The notes beneath the pieces were generated by a model, which saw only the letters and a program-made list of their open reading frames with translations, had not been told where the DNA came from and did not search any database. Position numbers and translations under genes: made by a program. From Pirellula staleyi DSM 6068 (GTDB lineage: Bacteria > Planctomycetota > Planctomycetia > Pirellulales > Pirellulaceae): a DNA stretch of 64,000 nt. Within the stretch, counting starts at the first letter, position 1, and every line of letters starts with the position of its first letter. Positions 1-9,408 of this stretch are shown one piece after another. Where the stretch lies: contig NC_013720.1 of the NCBI RefSeq assembly GCF_000025185.1, positions 1,302,001 to 1,366,000 on the forward strand, read 5' to 3'.

Positions 1-2848
1 CGGCGCAGCGATCGCCACCGTCTTTCCAAATCCCGCACGCGCCGCCATCTCGCAGGCCAACATCATCGGCGAACGTCCCTATCAGATCGACATCGAGATC
101 TCGGAGGACACCCTTCGCCGCTATGGTCTGTCGCTCGTGGAAGTGGCCAATATCGTCCGCCGCGAGAATCTCGAAATTCCGGGCGGTAGTATGAAAACCG
201 ACGCGCAGGAGATGCTGCTGCGCGGCAAAAGTAAGTACGACACCGGCGCCGAGATCGCCAAGCTGCCACTCGTTACGACCCCGGGCGGCGTGGTGCTGCG
301 TGTCGGCGACATTGCCACCGTGAAGGACGAATTTTCCGACACCACCAGCATCAACGAAGTGAATGGCAAGCCGGCCATGGTGCTGTCGATCGATCGCACG
401 GCGAGCGAAGATGTTCTCTCGATCACGTCGGCGGTGAAGCTGTATGTCGCTGCGAAAAAAATGCCCCCAGGCTACGCCCTCACCACCTGGGGAGATCGTT
501 CGATCGATGTCCGCGATCGCCTCGATTTGCTCGCTGAAAACGGCATCATCGGCCTGGTGCTGGTGTTCGTGGTGCTGGCCGTGTTTCTCAATATTCGCCT
601 CGCTTTTTGGGTTTCGCTCGGCATTCCCGTTGCGATGTTTGCCACTTGCGCCGTGATGCTTTTGCTCGGCGAAACGCTCAACATGCTCACCATGTTTGCG
701 TTCCTCATGGCGCTCGGCATTCTCGTCGACGACGGCATTGTGGTGAGCGAAAACATTCACTCGTGGCGCATGCGCGGGGCCGATCCAGTCACAGCGGCGG
801 TCGAAGGAACCTACGAAGTTCTCCCCTCGATTCTCGGCAGCGTGGCGACCACCATCGTCTCGTTTGCGCCGCTGCTGTTTGTCACCGGTGTGATGGGCAA
901 ATTCATTGCCGTGATGCCCCTCTGCGTGATCCTGATGCTCCTCTTTTCGCTCGTCGAAAGTGCGTTCAGCTTGCCTTGTCACTTGGCGCACGACGATGGC
1001 TTGCTGATGAAAACCCTCGGCATCGTGCTCTACCCGTTTCGGCCAATCGGTCAGCTCTTCGCGTGGCTCAACGTGGCGACCGAGCGGGCGATGAACTGGA
1101 CCCTCGCGAACTACTATGTCCCCACGATGCGCTGGATGCTCCGTAACCCGGGGATCATCCTCGCCAGCGCCATGGCAATCTTGATTTTCTCCTTCGGTCT
1201 CATTCGTTCCGGCATCACGCCGTTCATCGTTTTTCCGAAGATTGATAGCAACTACATCGAAGCCAAAATCGTCTTTCCCGATGGCACCCCTCTGAGCGTC
1301 ACCGATGCCGCCACACGCAAAATCGTAGCCGCGATTGAAAGCGTCGATCAGAAGTATCGCCAAGGGGGAGATCCCGTGGTGAACCTCGTGCATCGCAGTG
1401 TCGGATCGGTAAAAGGACTCGGCTCGGCTGGTCCCGATTCCACGACCAGCGGCGATCACGTCGGCACGGTGGAAGTAGAACTCACCGACACCACCAAACG
1501 GACCGTCGAGTGCATGACGCTCCTGGAAGAGTGGCGCGAAGCAGTCGGCGCGATCGCCGGTGTCGAGAACCTGAAGTTCGACATTCCTAACTTCGGACCG
1601 GGTGGAACTCCGATCGAATTCAAGCTCCTCGGACAGCCGAAGAACATGCAGAATCTCGAAGCGGCTGTCGAAGCCTGCAAAGAGAAGCTCCGCACCTATG
1701 CCGGTGTGTTTGATGTGACCGACGATTCGCGTCCCGGGAAAACCGAGCTGCAACTCAAGGTGCAAGAGAACGCTCAAGCGCTCGGCATCGCCTCCGCCGA
1801 TCTGCACGAAACGATTCGCTCGACCTACTTTGGTGAAGAGGTGATGCGGCTGCAGCGCGGACGTCACGAAGTGAAGCTGATGGTCCGCTATCCCGAGGAA
1901 GAGCGCCGCTCGCTCGCAGGCTTCGAAGAGATTCGTCTCCGCACCAGCGATGGCTCGGAAATTCCGATCGGCCAACTCGCCGAAGTGAAGGTCGAGCAAG
2001 GTTATGCCGAGATCAACCGGATCGATCAGCTCCGCTCGATCACCATCTCTGCCGACGTGAGTGAAGGGAAAGCCAATGCCGCGCAGATCGTGGGCGAACT
2101 CCAAAAAACGTTCGTTCCCGAGCTGCTCGAAAAATATCCCGGCGTTCGCATTCGCTGGGAAGGTCAGCAGGAGCAAACGGCCGAATCGACGCATAGTTTG
2201 CAGATCGGACTGGCTGTCGCCATGGTGGTGATGTTTGTGCTGCTGACGTTCGAATTCCGCAGCTATTTCCAGCCGTTTTTGATCATGGCGATCATTCCGT
2301 TTGGCATCATCGGCGCGATTTGGGGACACGCGTTGCTGGGCCTTCCGATCACCCTCTTTAGCCTGTTCGGCCTCGTCGCGCTCACCGGTGTGGTGGTGAA
2401 CGACTCGATTGTGCTGATCGATTTTATTAACAGCCGCGTCCGCGAAGGGGTGCCCCTCGTCGATGCCCTCATCGAGTCGGGTGTGCGCCGCTGTCGTCCG
2501 GTGATGCTCACCAGCATCACGACGATTGGTGGGGTGATGCCTCTCGTGCTGGAGACATCGTTCCAAGCTCAGCTGCTCATCCCGATGGCCACTGCCCTTT
2601 GCTTTGGTTTGATGATGACCACCGCGCTCGTTCTCTTCCTGGTGCCGGTGATGTATTTGACTTACGTCAAGCTGGTGGGGGCCAAGAACGTCGAAGGCCA
2701 TTCGCACGGCGATCAGCACAGCGGTGGAATGATCGAGCGGAGCCCGAGCGACTTCAGCGGCACGACGGTGCACGATGTTCCCGGCACTCCAGCTCCGCAG
2801 CTGATCGGCCGGAGCGCTGAAGACGATCCCCTCCCTGCTACGAATTGA
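1..2848 (+). CDS. RND-family efflux transporter, inner-membrane pump (5' end outside window)
   Basis: This is the C-terminal part of a proton-driven RND pump of the AcrB/HAE1 type, which exports small molecules from the inner membrane or periplasm. The reading frame is open from the first bases of the window, so the first ATG (137) is internal and roughly the first 150-200 residues are missing. The TM4 acidic pair is visible in LGILVDDGIVV. The matching TM10 stretch reads GVVVNDSIVLIDF, without the lysine found in AcrB. Two blocks of hydrophobic helices flank a large periplasmic region, as in the family. The C-terminal tail of about 60 residues is hydrophilic and His/Ser rich. The substrate cannot be told. 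A membrane-fusion partner would be expected upstream, outside the window. Confidence 0.93.
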   Translation, partial: GAAIATVFPNPARAAISQANIIGERPYQIDIEISEDTLRRYGLSLVEVANIVRRENLEIPGGSMKTDAQEMLLRGKSKYDTGAEIAKLPLVTTPGGVVLRVGDIATVKDEFSDTTSINEVNGKPAMVLSIDRTASEDVLSITSAVKLYVAAKKMPPGYALTTWGDRSIDVRDRLDLLAENGIIGLVLVFVVLAVFLNIRLAFWVSLGIPVAMFATCAVMLLLGETLNMLTMFAFLMALGILVDDGIVVSENIHSWRMRGADPVTAAVEGTYEVLPSILGSVATTIVSFAPLLFVTGVMGKFIAVMPLCVILMLLFSLVESAFSLPCHLAHDDGLLMKTLGIVLYPFRPIGQLFAWLNVATERAMNWTLANYYVPTMRWMLRNPGIILASAMAILIFSFGLIRSGITPFIVFPKIDSNYIEAKIVFPDGTPLSVTDAATRKIVAAIESVDQKYRQGGDPVVNLVHRSVGSVKGLGSAGPDSTTSGDHVGTVEVELTDTTKRTVECMTLLEEWREAVGAIAGVENLKFDIPNFGPGGTPIEFKLLGQPKNMQNLEAAVEACKEKLRTYAGVFDVTDDSRPGKTELQLKVQENAQALGIASADLHETIRSTYFGEEVMRLQRGRHEVKLMVRYPEEERRSLAGFEEIRLRTSDGSEIPIGQLAEVKVEQGYAEINRIDQLRSITISADVSEGKANAAQIVGELQKTFVPELLEKYPGVRIRWEGQQEQTAESTHSLQIGLAVAMVVMFVLLTFEFRSYFQPFLIMAIIPFGIIGAIWGHALLGLPITLFSLFGLVALTGVVVNDSIVLIDFINSRVREGVPLVDALIESGVRRCRPVMLTSITTIGGVMPLVLETSFQAQLLIPMATALCFGLMMTTALVLFLVPVMYLTYVKLVGAKNVEGHSHGDQHSGGMIERSPSDFSGTTVHDVPGTPAPQLIGRSAEDDPLPATN

Positions 2849-2855
2849 TTGCGTG

Positions 2856-3521
2856 ATGCCACTTGCCGCTGTCTTCTTCGATTTTGATTTCACCCTTGCT
2901 GAGTCGACCACGGCATCGGTCGAGTGCATTAACCATGCGTTGGTGGCTTGTGGCTACCCGGCTGCCGAGCGCGAAGCGATTCGCCGCTGCATTGCCTTCC
3001 CACTAGCCGAAGTGCTGCCGCGCTTGACCGGTGTCGAAGATCACGCGGCGATTGCCCAGTTTGCCGCCATCTATCGCTCGCGGGCCGATCAAGTGACGGC
3101 GGGGCTCACGCAGCTCTTTCCGAGTGTCTATCACGCGCTTCCACAGCTTCGGTCGCAAAGCCTAAAGACGGCGATTGTCAGCACCAAACCGCGTTACCGG
3201 ATCGAATCGATCTTGGCCTTGCGTGAAGCGGGGCACCTGTTCGATTTTATTGTCGGTGGCGAGGATGTTCGCAATCACAAGCCCGATCCCGAGCCGCTGC
3301 TGCGCGCCATGAGCCGATGGTCACTCGCGCCGCAGGAAGTGGTGTATGTGGGAGATCACCCGGTCGATGCCCAGGCGGCTCGCGACGCCGAAATCCCGTT
3401 CATCGCCATGCTCACCGGCACCAGCCGCGCCAGCGATTTTGAACCCTTCCCCACCCACGCCCAGCTCCACAGCCTCGACGACCTCCCCCCCATCCTCGCC
3501 CGCCTCTCCCATCGCTTGTAG
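2856..3521 (+). CDS. HAD-superfamily phosphatase, phosphoglycolate phosphatase-like
   Basis: This is a HAD subfamily IA hydrolase of about 221 residues. Motif I is FFDFDFTLAES, with the nucleophile and acid-base aspartates at residues 9 and 11. Motif II is the serine in IVSTKPR, the motif III lysine is in NHKPDPEP, and motif IV is YVGDHPVDAQAA. A helical cap sits between motifs I and II, as in phosphoglycolate phosphatase and beta-phosphoglucomutase. The substrate is not determined by these motifs. A GTG directly before the ATG (2853) is an equally possible start. The gene begins 7 bases after the efflux gene stop, so the two are probably cotranscribed. Confidence 0.88.
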   Translation: MPLAAVFFDFDFTLAESTTASVECINHALVACGYPAAEREAIRRCIAFPLAEVLPRLTGVEDHAAIAQFAAIYRSRADQVTAGLTQLFPSVYHALPQLRSQSLKTAIVSTKPRYRIESILALREAGHLFDFIVGGEDVRNHKPDPEPLLRAMSRWSLAPQEVVYVGDHPVDAQAARDAEIPFIAMLTGTSRASDFEPFPTHAQLHSLDDLPPILARLSHRL

Positions 3522-3580
3522 ATCCACTTCGTAGGTCAGGCCCATGCCTGACGAACTCAATCGCGGGGGTGTCATTGCGG

Positions 3581-3615
3581 GTGCCATGCTCCTGTCGCGA
3601 AGCAGCAGGAGCATG
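3581..3615. repeat. REP-like palindrome, left of the RAYT gene
   Basis: This 35-base element has arms CATGCTCCTG and CAGGAGCATG around a short centre. It is the exact reverse complement of 4288-4322 on the other side of the transposase gene. The pair is therefore an inverted REP pair of the kind that RAYT enzymes bind and move. Confidence 0.85.
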
Positions 3616-3667
3616 TGAACTGCAAGAAGAGCTTGCAGCCACCATCGATAGGATGCGATAGTTTCTT

Positions 3668-4237
3668 ATGCCTTCGCTTCACCGGAAACAAGTCAAACGG
3701 TATGACATACCAGGAGATGTTCGGTTCCTGACCTTTTCTTGTTTCCAACGACTCCCACTTCTCAGTCGCGATCGCACACGCATCTTTCTCGTGGAAGCAA
3801 TCGAGCGCTGCCGAAGTCTGCGCCCCTTTGAATTGTGGGGTTATGTGATCATGCCCGAGCATGTTCATCTCATCATTCTTCCAGGTAAGTCGATGCTCGT
3901 TGCAGAGATCCTGAAGACCATCAAGGTATCGACGTCGAAACGGGCCATCACTTGGCTACATCAAAACGCACCTGATTTCCTACATTGCCTTGAGGATTTA
4001 CAGCCCAATGGAAGCGGCACCTATCGATTTTGGCAGCGCGGCGGTGGGTACGATCGAAATCTTCGTTCGACGAGAGATGTGCATGAAAAACTCAGCTACA
4101 TCCATGAGAATCCTGTTCGGCGTGGTTTGGTTCTCAAAGCCGAGGATTGGAAATGGTCGAGCGCCCTCGCATGGCAAACGGGAATCGACGAACCCTTAAG
4201 GATCGATCGCGAAAATGTACCGAGACTTGATGAGTAG
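3668..4237 (+). CDS. REP-associated tyrosine transposase (RAYT, IS200/IS605-like Y1 family)
   Basis: This is a single-strand-specific HUH endonuclease of the TnpA_REP family, 189 residues, which is the normal length. The HUH motif is seen in MPEHVHLIILPG and the catalytic tyrosine is in KLSYIHENPVRRGLV, both typical of the family. The terminal WKWSS motif is also characteristic. RAYTs are single-copy, housekeeping-like transposases that propagate short REP palindromes. The gene is bracketed by two REP elements in exact inverted orientation, with a related third copy at 11136. Base composition is somewhat less GC-rich than the neighbours. No frameshift or missing catalytic residue is seen, so it is probably active or recently active. 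Confidence 0.93.
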   Translation: MPSLHRKQVKRYDIPGDVRFLTFSCFQRLPLLSRDRTRIFLVEAIERCRSLRPFELWGYVIMPEHVHLIILPGKSMLVAEILKTIKVSTSKRAITWLHQNAPDFLHCLEDLQPNGSGTYRFWQRGGGYDRNLRSTRDVHEKLSYIHENPVRRGLVLKAEDWKWSSALAWQTGIDEPLRIDRENVPRLDE

Positions 4238-4287
4238 GCATTCACGTTAAGGGTTGATCAGAGTTGACAAAGCCTTCTCGCACTTCG

Positions 4288-4322
4288 CATGCTCCTGCTG
4301 CTTCGCGACAGGAGCATGGCAC
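4288..4322. repeat. REP-like palindrome, right of the RAYT gene
   Basis: This is the exact inverted copy of 3581-3615. The following bases CCCAG are also shared with the third copy at 11136-11171. A separate palindromic sequence at about 4413-4443 carries the word CTGCCCTACGG, which reappears inverted at 8298 after purL. Confidence 0.85.
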
Positions 4323-4515
4323 CCAGGCATCGCGTTGTCTGAGGTGTCTCAGTTGTTCTGTCAGACAAAAAATTTGGTAGTGATTTGGTACTTATTTACT
4401 AGACTTAGCCATGTCCCTTCGGCAGGCGGGAGGCTGCCCTACGGTGAGTTTCGCGGGAGGAAGGTGGTGGGCGGGGGATCTCAACGGCTGGGTGGGGATT
4501 TGCTAAACTGAGGCG

Positions 4516-5370
4516 ATGTACTTTCCTCAAGTGGCGATCATTGGTGTGGGACTTCTCGGAGGGTCAGTGGGGCTGGCTCTGCAGCGGGCTGGTCTTGCGC
4601 GTCGAGTGATCGGCTTTGGCCGCCGCGAGGGGAGCTTAGCCCAGGCGCTCGAGCGGAAGTGCATTACCGACTACACCACGCACCTCGACGAAGCGGTACA
4701 CGATGCTGGGCTCGTGATTGTGGCGACCCCGGTGGAGCAGACAGCCGACTTTGTGGCAGCAGCGGCCAAGGGTTGTGGTCCTGGGACGCTGATCACCGAT
4801 GTCGGGAGCACCAAAGACTCGATTTGCCGGTCGGCGGATGCCGCTCTGGCGGGTGGCGCAGGGACCTGGGCGTCGTTTGTCGGGAGCCATCCGCTTGCCG
4901 GGAGCGAAAAGACCGGCCCGATCTTCGCCAAGGCCAATCTTTTCGACGATCGGATGGTGGTGGTCACCCCGACAGAAAATTCTCGTCCCGACGCGGTCGA
5001 ACAAATCGATACGTTCTGGCAAAAGCTCGGCGCGAAAACGTGCCGCATGCATCCAGCCGAGCACGACGCGGCGGTGGCAATTACGAGCCATTTACCCCAC
5101 CTAGTGGCATCGCTTGTGGCGGCGATCACGCCCGAAGAGTTGCTGAAACTCACCGCCGGGGGGTGGCAAGACACAACCCGTGTCGCCAGTGGCGATGTCG
5201 AACTGTGGCGCCAGATTCTGCTCGACAATCGACCCCACGTCTTGCTGGCTGTGGAGAAGTTTGCGACAGTGCTGGCTTCGTTTCGCGAAGCTCTAGAACA
5301 GGCCGATGGCGCTGCGATCGCGCAGCTGCTGGAAGCGGGAAAACGTACTCGTGACGCTCTGGGAAGTTGA
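4516..5370 (+). CDS. tyrA: Prephenate dehydrogenase
   Basis: This enzyme catalyses NAD(P)-dependent oxidative decarboxylation of prephenate to 4-hydroxyphenylpyruvate in tyrosine synthesis. It has 284 residues, the usual size for a monofunctional TyrA. An N-terminal Rossmann fold begins with IIGVGLLGGSVGLAL. The mid-region signatures are TDVGSTK and GSHPLAGSEK, the latter holding the catalytic-region histidine. The helical dimerisation domain follows, with ITSHLPHL. No chorismate mutase or ACT domain is fused. The 3' end overlaps the purL start by 20 bases, so the two are likely translated from one message. Confidence 0.95.
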   Translation: MYFPQVAIIGVGLLGGSVGLALQRAGLARRVIGFGRREGSLAQALERKCITDYTTHLDEAVHDAGLVIVATPVEQTADFVAAAAKGCGPGTLITDVGSTKDSICRSADAALAGGAGTWASFVGSHPLAGSEKTGPIFAKANLFDDRMVVVTPTENSRPDAVEQIDTFWQKLGAKTCRMHPAEHDAAVAITSHLPHLVASLVAAITPEELLKLTAGGWQDTTRVASGDVELWRQILLDNRPHVLLAVEKFATVLASFREALEQADGAAIAQLLEAGKRTRDALGS

Positions 5371-8296
5371 TATCTACCCTGCACCTGGTGAGAGAGATCT
5401 CATCGGTAGTGCACTCTCGGTTCAATCCGCCGACATGGGCCTCGGTCAGCTGGCGGTTAGCGCCGCGCGCGGCTTTCTCGTGGAAGGGAATCTCGACCAG
5501 TCGCAAGTCGACCGTTTGTCGAAAGAACTCCTCACCGATCTGGCGGTCGAAACACCCCTCGTCGGCCAAGTGGGAGACGCGCATCTCAGCCGCCATCCAG
5601 CGGGGATTGCGATCGACAGCCAGCTCACGCAGCTGGTCTATGTCCTCCCGAAGCCGGGCGTGACCGATCCGGTGGCGGAAAGTACGCTCCGAGCGATCGC
5701 CGATTTCGGCTTCGATGCGAAAGCGGTCGTCACGCTGCGCAAGTACTGGCTACCGCAGCTCGACCCAGCGCGGCTTGAGCTGCTGTGCAAAAAGCTGCTG
5801 GCTAACGAGTCGATCGAGCGTGTGATTGTTGGTCCGCTGACGATCGACACCATTTCGATCGGCAGCAGCACACCGTTTCAACTCGTCCACGCGCCGATTC
5901 GCGATCTGTCAGACGAACAACTTGTCAAGCTGAGCAAAGACAACACGCTCAGTCTAACGCTCGTCGAGATGCAGACGATTCAGCAGCACTTCCGTGATTT
6001 GGGGCGCGAGCCGACCGATGCGGAGCTCGAATCGGTCGCTCAAACCTGGAGCGAGCATTGCAGTCATAAGACATTGGCCGGCATGGTCCGTTATCGCGAT
6101 GAGAACGGCGAGCGTGTGTTTAAGAGCATGCTCAAAGAGACGATTTTCGCTGCCACGCAGCAGCTCCGCAAATCGTGGGGCGACAGCGATTGGTGCGTGA
6201 GTGTGTTTCGCGACAATGCCGGGATCGTGACGTTTAGCGACGATTATCACGTCGCGTTCAAAGTCGAAACGCACAACCGACCTTCGGCGATCGAGCCTTA
6301 TGGTGGCGCGAATACGGGTGTCGGCGGTGTGATTCGCGACACGCTGGGGACGGGTCTCGGCGCGAAGCCACTTTGCAACACCGATGTGTTTTGCTTTGCC
6401 GATCCGAGCACGCCGGTCGAAGAACTCCCGCCAGGTGTGCTCCATCCGCGGCGCATCATGCGCGGCGTGGTGGCTGGCGTGCGGGACTACGGCAATCGGA
6501 TGGGGATTCCGACGGTCAACGGCGCACTCTATTTCGATCGTCGCTATGTCGGCAATCCGCTCGTTTTCTGCGGCAACGTGGGCCTGGTGCCCAAAGACAA
6601 AGCGTTCAAAGAGACACAGCCGGGCGACTTGATTGTGGCGATGGGTGGCCGCACGGGTCGCGATGGCATTCACGGCGCGACGTTCAGCAGCGTCGAGCTG
6701 ACGAGCCAAAGCGAAAAGGTCTCGGGCGGTGCGGTGCAGATTGGCAACGCGATTACCGAAAAGATGGTGCTCGACGTGCTGCTGCGAGCCCGCGACGAAG
6801 AGCTGTTCACCGCCGTGACCGACTGCGGCGCAGGTGGCTTCTCGAGCGCCGTGGGGGAGATGGGGGCCGATATCGGCGCGGAAGTGTGGCTCGATCGCTG
6901 CCCGCTGAAGTACGACGGTCTCACCTACACCGAAGTCTGGATCAGCGAAGCGCAAGAGCGGATGGTCCTGTCGGTTCCCGAAGAGAAATGGCCGCAGCTC
7001 GAAGCCCTTTGCAAGAGCGAAGATGTCGAAGCGACGGTGATCGGACGCTTCACTCCCACCGGTCGGTTGAAGCTGAAGTATGCCGAGCATGAAGTCGCCG
7101 ACATTGCGATGGAGTTTCTGCACGAAGGGCGTCCGAAGGTCGAGCGATTGGCGACCTATCAGCCCGCGGCTGTCGAGCCCGTTTCGCTCCCGGCGATCGA
7201 TCACAATCAAGTCCTCACGGCGCTGCTGGGCGAGCTGAACATTGCCAGCAAAGAGTGGGTGATTCGTCAGTACGATCACGAAGTGCAAGCTGGCAGCGTC
7301 ATCAAGCCACTCACTGGCGCCCAGAACGACGGACCAAGCGATGCGGCGGTGATTCGCCCCGTCCTTGGTCTTCGCAAAGGACTTGTGATCGCCAACGGCA
7401 TGAACCCGAAGCTGGGGGATCTCGACACCTACGACATGGCAGCCGCTTCGATCGACGAAGCAGTTCGCAACTGTGTTGCTGTGGGTGCCGATCCATCGAA
7501 AATCGCGATCCTCGACAACTTCTGCTGGGGCTATACCGACCGACCCGAAACGCTCGGCTCGCTCACCCGCGCTGCGATTGCTTGCCAGGATGTGGCGCTC
7601 GCTTTGGGAACGCCTTTCATCAGCGGCAAAGACAGCCTCAATAACGAATACAGTTATTTCGATTCCGAGGGGAAACGCGTCACAATTTCGATCCCCCCGA
7701 CGCTCTTAATCTCCGCCATGGCGCAGGTCGACGACGTGGCGAAGTGCGTGACGATGGACTTCAAAGAAGCGGGCAACTTGATCTATCAAGTCGGGCTCAC
7801 GAAGGCTGAACTGGCGGGCTCGCATCTCGAGCTCGTTACCGGCACCAAAATCGGCGGTAACTGGCCGAAGCTCGATTTGGCGATCGCCGGAAAGATCTAC
7901 GCTGCTGTCCACGCCGCGATTCAAAAAGGTTATGTGCGAGCCTGTCACGACATCAGTGAGGGTGGGCTGGCGGTCGCGATTGCCGAGATGGCTTTCGCTG
8001 GCGATCTCGGGGCGCATGTCCGTTTGGCCGATGTTCCGCTCGACGACACGATCACCGATCCCGCTTTGCGAATGGCGACCGCTCTCTACAGCGAATCGTG
8101 CACACGGTTTGTTTTGGAAGTGCCGGCCGACAAGCAAGGGTCGCTCGAAGAACTGCTCGCCGGTGTGCCGTTTGCCGCGCTCGGTCGCGTGATGCCTGCC
8201 AAGCGTGTCAGCTTTGCTGCTCCGGGTGGCGCCCTGGCAATCGATCACGATCTCGGCACGCTCAAACGCGCCTGGCAACAGCCCCTGGCATGGTAA
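5351..8296 (+). CDS. purL: Phosphoribosylformylglycinamidine synthase, PurS-PurL fused subunit
   Basis: This is the synthetase subunit that makes FGAM from FGAR, ATP and ammonia in purine synthesis. The chosen GTG at 5351 gives 981 residues starting MTLWEVDIYPAPG. An in-frame ATG at 5306 is possible but would add only residues overlapping tyrA. The first ~220 residues look like a PurS-type domain plus linker, and the PurL core starts near TWSEHCSHKT (about residue 232). AIR-synthase-type ATP-binding signatures follow (VETHNRPSAIEPYGGANTG, MGGRTGRDGIHGAT, FISGKDSLNN, HDISEGGLA). At about 980 residues it is longer than the ~740-residue small PurL and lacks the glutaminase domain of the large form, which is supplied by purQ downstream. 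Confidence 0.95.
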   Translation: MTLWEVDIYPAPGERDLIGSALSVQSADMGLGQLAVSAARGFLVEGNLDQSQVDRLSKELLTDLAVETPLVGQVGDAHLSRHPAGIAIDSQLTQLVYVLPKPGVTDPVAESTLRAIADFGFDAKAVVTLRKYWLPQLDPARLELLCKKLLANESIERVIVGPLTIDTISIGSSTPFQLVHAPIRDLSDEQLVKLSKDNTLSLTLVEMQTIQQHFRDLGREPTDAELESVAQTWSEHCSHKTLAGMVRYRDENGERVFKSMLKETIFAATQQLRKSWGDSDWCVSVFRDNAGIVTFSDDYHVAFKVETHNRPSAIEPYGGANTGVGGVIRDTLGTGLGAKPLCNTDVFCFADPSTPVEELPPGVLHPRRIMRGVVAGVRDYGNRMGIPTVNGALYFDRRYVGNPLVFCGNVGLVPKDKAFKETQPGDLIVAMGGRTGRDGIHGATFSSVELTSQSEKVSGGAVQIGNAITEKMVLDVLLRARDEELFTAVTDCGAGGFSSAVGEMGADIGAEVWLDRCPLKYDGLTYTEVWISEAQERMVLSVPEEKWPQLEALCKSEDVEATVIGRFTPTGRLKLKYAEHEVADIAMEFLHEGRPKVERLATYQPAAVEPVSLPAIDHNQVLTALLGELNIASKEWVIRQYDHEVQAGSVIKPLTGAQNDGPSDAAVIRPVLGLRKGLVIANGMNPKLGDLDTYDMAAASIDEAVRNCVAVGADPSKIAILDNFCWGYTDRPETLGSLTRAAIACQDVALALGTPFISGKDSLNNEYSYFDSEGKRVTISIPPTLLISAMAQVDDVAKCVTMDFKEAGNLIYQVGLTKAELAGSHLELVTGTKIGGNWPKLDLAIAGKIYAAVHAAIQKGYVRACHDISEGGLAVAIAEMAFAGDLGAHVRLADVPLDDTITDPALRMATALYSESCTRFVLEVPADKQGSLEELLAGVPFAALGRVMPAKRVSFAAPGGALAIDHDLGTLKRAWQQPLAW

Positions 8297-8349
8297 CCGT
8301 AGGGCAGGCACCCGCCTCCCCTTTGTAGGGCCGGTTCCACCGGCCAATG

Positions 8350-8463
8350 GTAGTGGTCCGTCTAGCGATCCATGTCAGGCAAAACGGGGTGGCTACTAGC
8401 TGGCTTGTCCAGCAGTGTGAACCGCAGCTGAGGATGACATTAACCGATAGACGAAGTTTGTAG
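8350..8463. repeat. MITE-like palindromic element, purL-purQ gap
   Basis: The left end reads CGTCTAGCGATCCATGTCAG and the right end is its imperfect inverse (TGACATTAACCGATAGACG). An internal hairpin GCTGGCTTGTCCAGC lies between them. The same layout recurs at 9409-9515 and 48966-49114. No open reading frame is inside. I infer a non-autonomous mini-element. Confidence 0.75.
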
Positions 8464-8568
8464 GTCAGGTAAGAGCGTACCTGACACCAGCTGAATCAAC
8501 CGATCACTGAGCTTGCACAGCCTTTCAAGTAACCAAGACGTTTGTCAGGTGCTCCTTACCTGACCTAC
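8460..8568. repeat. Inverted repeat with ~26-base arms upstream of purQ
   Basis: The left arm is at 8460-8486 (GTAGGTCAGGTAAGAGCGTA and the next seven bases). The right arm is at 8543-8568 and is its near-perfect inverse. Each arm is itself a small palindrome (AGGT...ACCT). Related GTAGGTCAGG words occur at 3536, 9515 and, as GTAGGTCCGG, at 49115. The whole purL-purQ gap (8297-8602) is filled by such repeats, plus a GTAGGGC-type palindrome at 8298-8345, and I see no gene in it. Confidence 0.75.
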
Positions 8569-8602
8569 AAGAACACAATTCCGTAACACGACTGGCGAAG
8601 CG

Positions 8603-9367
8603 ATGAAGCCTCGAGCCTTAATCCTGCGAGCACCTGGCACCAACTGCGACAACGATGCGGCCTACGCATTTGAGAAAGCAGGGGCTGCGAGCACGCTCGT
8701 GCATGTGAATCGATTGCTCGAAAACCCGCAACAAGCAGCCGACTATCAAATCCTCTGCCTCCCGGGTGGTTTCAGCTACGGCGATGATATCGCTGCTGGA
8801 CGGATCCTCGGCAACCTCATCCGCCACCATCTCCGCGACGTGATGGAAGAGTTCAAAGCGGCTGGCAAGTTGATCCTCGGGATCTGCAACGGCTTTCAGA
8901 TTCTGATTAAGAGCGGGATGCTTTTGCCCGATCAGCCCGACGCTCCGCAGGCCACCCTCACGCTCAACGACAGTGGCAAATTCGAATGCCGCTGGGTGAA
9001 TCTCCAAGTTGCCTCGAGCAAGTGCGTGATGCTGGCCGGTATCGAGTCGATGTACCTGCCGATCGCTCATGCCGAGGGGAAATTCGTCGCCACCAGCACG
9101 GAGATTCTCGAGTCGCTCGACGCCGCCGGTCAATTGGTTCTCCGCTACCAGCAGCCTGGCGCCAGCGAGGTGGCCTACCCCTTCAATCCCAACGGTGCCC
9201 AGCGCAACGTGGCGGGGATTTGCGACACCACCGGTCGTGTCTTTGGCCTGATGCCCCACCCCGAGCGTCACATCGACCTGACGCATCATCCCCGCTGGAC
9301 CCGCGAACAGCACGACCGCCCCGACGGCCTCGCCGTCTTCGAAAACGCCGTCCGCTACTTCGCCTAA
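8603..9367 (+). CDS. purQ: Phosphoribosylformylglycinamidine synthase, glutaminase subunit
   Basis: This class I glutamine amidotransferase supplies ammonia to PurL. It has 254 residues, slightly longer than the ~227 of Bacillus-type PurQ. The nucleophile is Cys95 in ILGICNGFQIL. The oxyanion region is CLPGGFSYGDD, and the catalytic His/Glu pair is at 219/221 in GLMPHPERH. The HAEGKF motif near residue 156 is also typical. The gene lies 306 bases after purL, separated only by palindromic repeats, so cotranscription is possible but not assured. A MITE-like element sits on each side. Confidence 0.95.
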   Translation: MKPRALILRAPGTNCDNDAAYAFEKAGAASTLVHVNRLLENPQQAADYQILCLPGGFSYGDDIAAGRILGNLIRHHLRDVMEEFKAAGKLILGICNGFQILIKSGMLLPDQPDAPQATLTLNDSGKFECRWVNLQVASSKCVMLAGIESMYLPIAHAEGKFVATSTEILESLDAAGQLVLRYQQPGASEVAYPFNPNGAQRNVAGICDTTGRVFGLMPHPERHIDLTHHPRWTREQHDRPDGLAVFENAVRYFA

Positions 9368-9408
9368 GCGAAGAGGCCGGGAGCTAGAGGCTAGGGCAGA
9401 TCATCTTG

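Noticed and set aside
4254-4511. 85-codon frame after the RAYT gene
   Set aside because: It runs through the REP palindrome and has no coding character.
5954-7288. 444-codon open frame opposite purL
   Set aside because: It is antisense to purL and rich in His/Arg/Ala, typical of shadow frames.
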